From: Sialis fuliginosa
Lineage: Eukaryota; Arthropoda; Insecta; Megaloptera; Sialidae
Direction: 5' to 3'
Assembly: GCA_961205875.1 (NCBI GenBank)
Contig: OY540813.1
Coordinates: 13,487,001 to 13,551,000 of the forward strand
Length of the DNA: 64,000 nucleotides
Shown here: one piece after another, positions 63,301 to 64,000 of the stretch
How the letters are laid out: each line of letters opens with the position of its first letter
How positions within the stretch are numbered: the first letter of the stretch is position 1
Position numbers and translations under genes: made by a program
Notes under the pieces: model-generated
Database searches by the model: none
What the model was told of the DNA's origin: nothing
What the model saw: the letters and a program-made list of their open reading frames with translations, nothing else

Positions 63301-63421
63301 ATGAACGTTCTAGCTGTTTCCGTAACTAGTCCTAAAGTAGGAGATACTCGTAGAAATCTACCAGCATGAGCTACTCCTTTCGATGTCTTATCGTTGTCCA
63401 CCAATAATACAGCTCTAACGG
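42322..63421 (-). CDS. giant mucin-like transmembrane protein, SEA and EGF domains (5' partial)
   Basis: Visible coding exons: 63421-55720, 55480-54066, 53103-52892, 52800-52621, 52434-46230, 46144-45903, 45720-45447, 45298-45119, 44697-44444, 44307-44053, 43834-43632, 43566-43513, 43443-43329, 42502-42425 and 42354-42322. All are in frame, about 5,800 residues. The first exon, with the signal peptide, lies beyond the window. The ectodomain holds about eleven repeats of a motif like YFTTFTYWTTFYKDG..SREE..NVIT, and four of GTYIDGLYAKVKEST type. I recall such repeats as Pfam DUF4758, an arthropod family. Thr/Ser/Pro-rich mucin and Pro-rich stretches fill the rest. Near the membrane come an EGF-like module (end of exon 5), a SEA domain (exons 6-7), a calcium-type EGF (DECTD..CSCREG) and a third EGF-like module (exon 8). 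The transmembrane helix is LLIALVTLGAVLFILLLVCG, followed by CTKRGRR and a tail of about 300 residues. It is likely an apical-matrix or cell-surface mucin. No orthologue name is claimed. Confidence 0.9.
55481..55719 (-). other. intron with open reading frame, candidate retained intron
   Basis: The upstream exon is open in one frame past a strong donor (AG then GTATGAGT at 55,719) until a stop at 55,473. The downstream exon is in another frame and starts after TTATTTTTTAG (acceptor at 55,481). Splicing these 239 bases joins YNTR to KINHIKN and keeps the frame to the membrane anchor. Reading through gives about 80 further residues and a stop. Confidence 0.6.
61040..61262 (-). repeat. threefold coding repeat in the mucin
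   Basis: Three copies of about 22 residues, of the form SIDKIEVKSTSEQTTTNDIS, lie in tandem in the first visible exon. Copies differ at a few positions. It is typical of mucin repeats that expand by slippage or unequal exchange. Confidence 0.8.
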
Positions 63422-64000
63422 CTGTAGGGGTGTTGTTATATGTATCATGTGTAAATGTAGAGAATAGTTGGTTGGAAATTGTTTACGAATGTTGATTGAT
63501 TCATTGTTGAGAATTCATTGTAGCGATGGCCAGACAGTGGTGAGAAAAACATAGAAAGGATAGATGAAAACAAAAAATGAGAAAACAAATACAATTACAG
63601 ATAATAGCCTGGCCTTTTAAAATTATTTATCAGACAATAATAGGTACATGAAGAAGAAGAAAAATTATTTATTTAAAATTCAACAATGCTTTGAATTGTA
63701 CATAGATCAATTTTAATAAACCAGTCTATAATAAATGTATATAGTCAAAATAAAAATAAATAAAAATAAACCATTCACCGAAAAGTTTAGAAGCAGAAAA
63801 AATTATACTGACACAAAATTTACAAAATTATTTATCATTGGATAGTTACAATTTAATGATAAATTAACATGGTTAGTAAAATAGGCAAATGTTAAAATAT
63901 AGTTAATATAAACTCATAATCATGAAATAAGATTTTTACAGAAGTATTCTAAAAAAAAATTTTTTTTACTATACAAAAAAAACATTATTTTATATTTAAC
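63422..64000. other. intron or upstream region of the mucin gene
   Basis: The reading frame of the 7.7-kb exon meets a stop upstream, and a 3' splice site (CCCCTACAG, ending at 63,422 on the minus strand) explains where the exon starts. The rest is AT-rich, with no exon visible up to the edge. The first coding exon must be further right. Confidence 0.6.

Overview
This is eukaryotic DNA, and by its features an insect chromosome. It is very AT-rich, all introns follow the GT-AG rule, and it is crowded with short non-autonomous DNA transposons. The four identifiable genes all have animal orthologues. The composition and transposon load suit a hemipteran of the aphid kind, but nothing in the window proves the order.

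Layout. Bases 1-12,660 hold no protein-coding gene that I can support. They are a transposon graveyard: a pogo/Tigger-like MITE, a Tc1/mariner-like MITE, a palindromic element with internal 164-bp tandem repeats, a hAT-like MITE nested inside another, RTE-like LINE debris, and, on the minus strand at about 3,800, a sequence that folds as a hammerhead ribozyme. Edem2 (ER mannosidase for glycoprotein degradation) runs on the minus strand at 12,677-16,249 in seven coding exons, with a 147-bp piggyBac-like MITE in one intron. Bases 17,409-19,438 are a cluster of fold-back transposons. maelstrom (piRNA pathway) follows on the plus strand at 20,054-24,129 in eleven exons, convergent with a GILT-family thiol reductase on the minus strand (25,102-28,130, five exons). 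Gemin5 (SMN complex) occupies 30,581-39,827 on the plus strand in fourteen exons and carries a lineage-type tandem repeat of about 14 residues inside its WD40 region.

The last third, 42,322-63,421 on the minus strand, is one giant gene. It has fifteen visible coding exons and more than 5,800 codons, and its first exon or exons lie beyond the right edge. It encodes a mucin-like type I membrane protein: repeated aromatic Y-T-T-F-T-Y motifs, Thr/Ser/Pro-rich stretches, EGF-SEA-EGF-EGF modules, one transmembrane helix and a cytoplasmic tail of about 300 residues. I do not recognise a named orthologue.

The genes show no operon-like link. Edem2, maelstrom, GILT, Gemin5 and the mucin are ordinary independent nuclear genes. 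The most unusual items are the hammerhead ribozyme, the giant mucin with an intron whose retention would give a secreted short form, the Gemin5 repeat array, and the nested fold-back elements. Exon joins were derived by hand and checked for reading-frame continuity: every junction of the five models keeps frame. No homology search was run.
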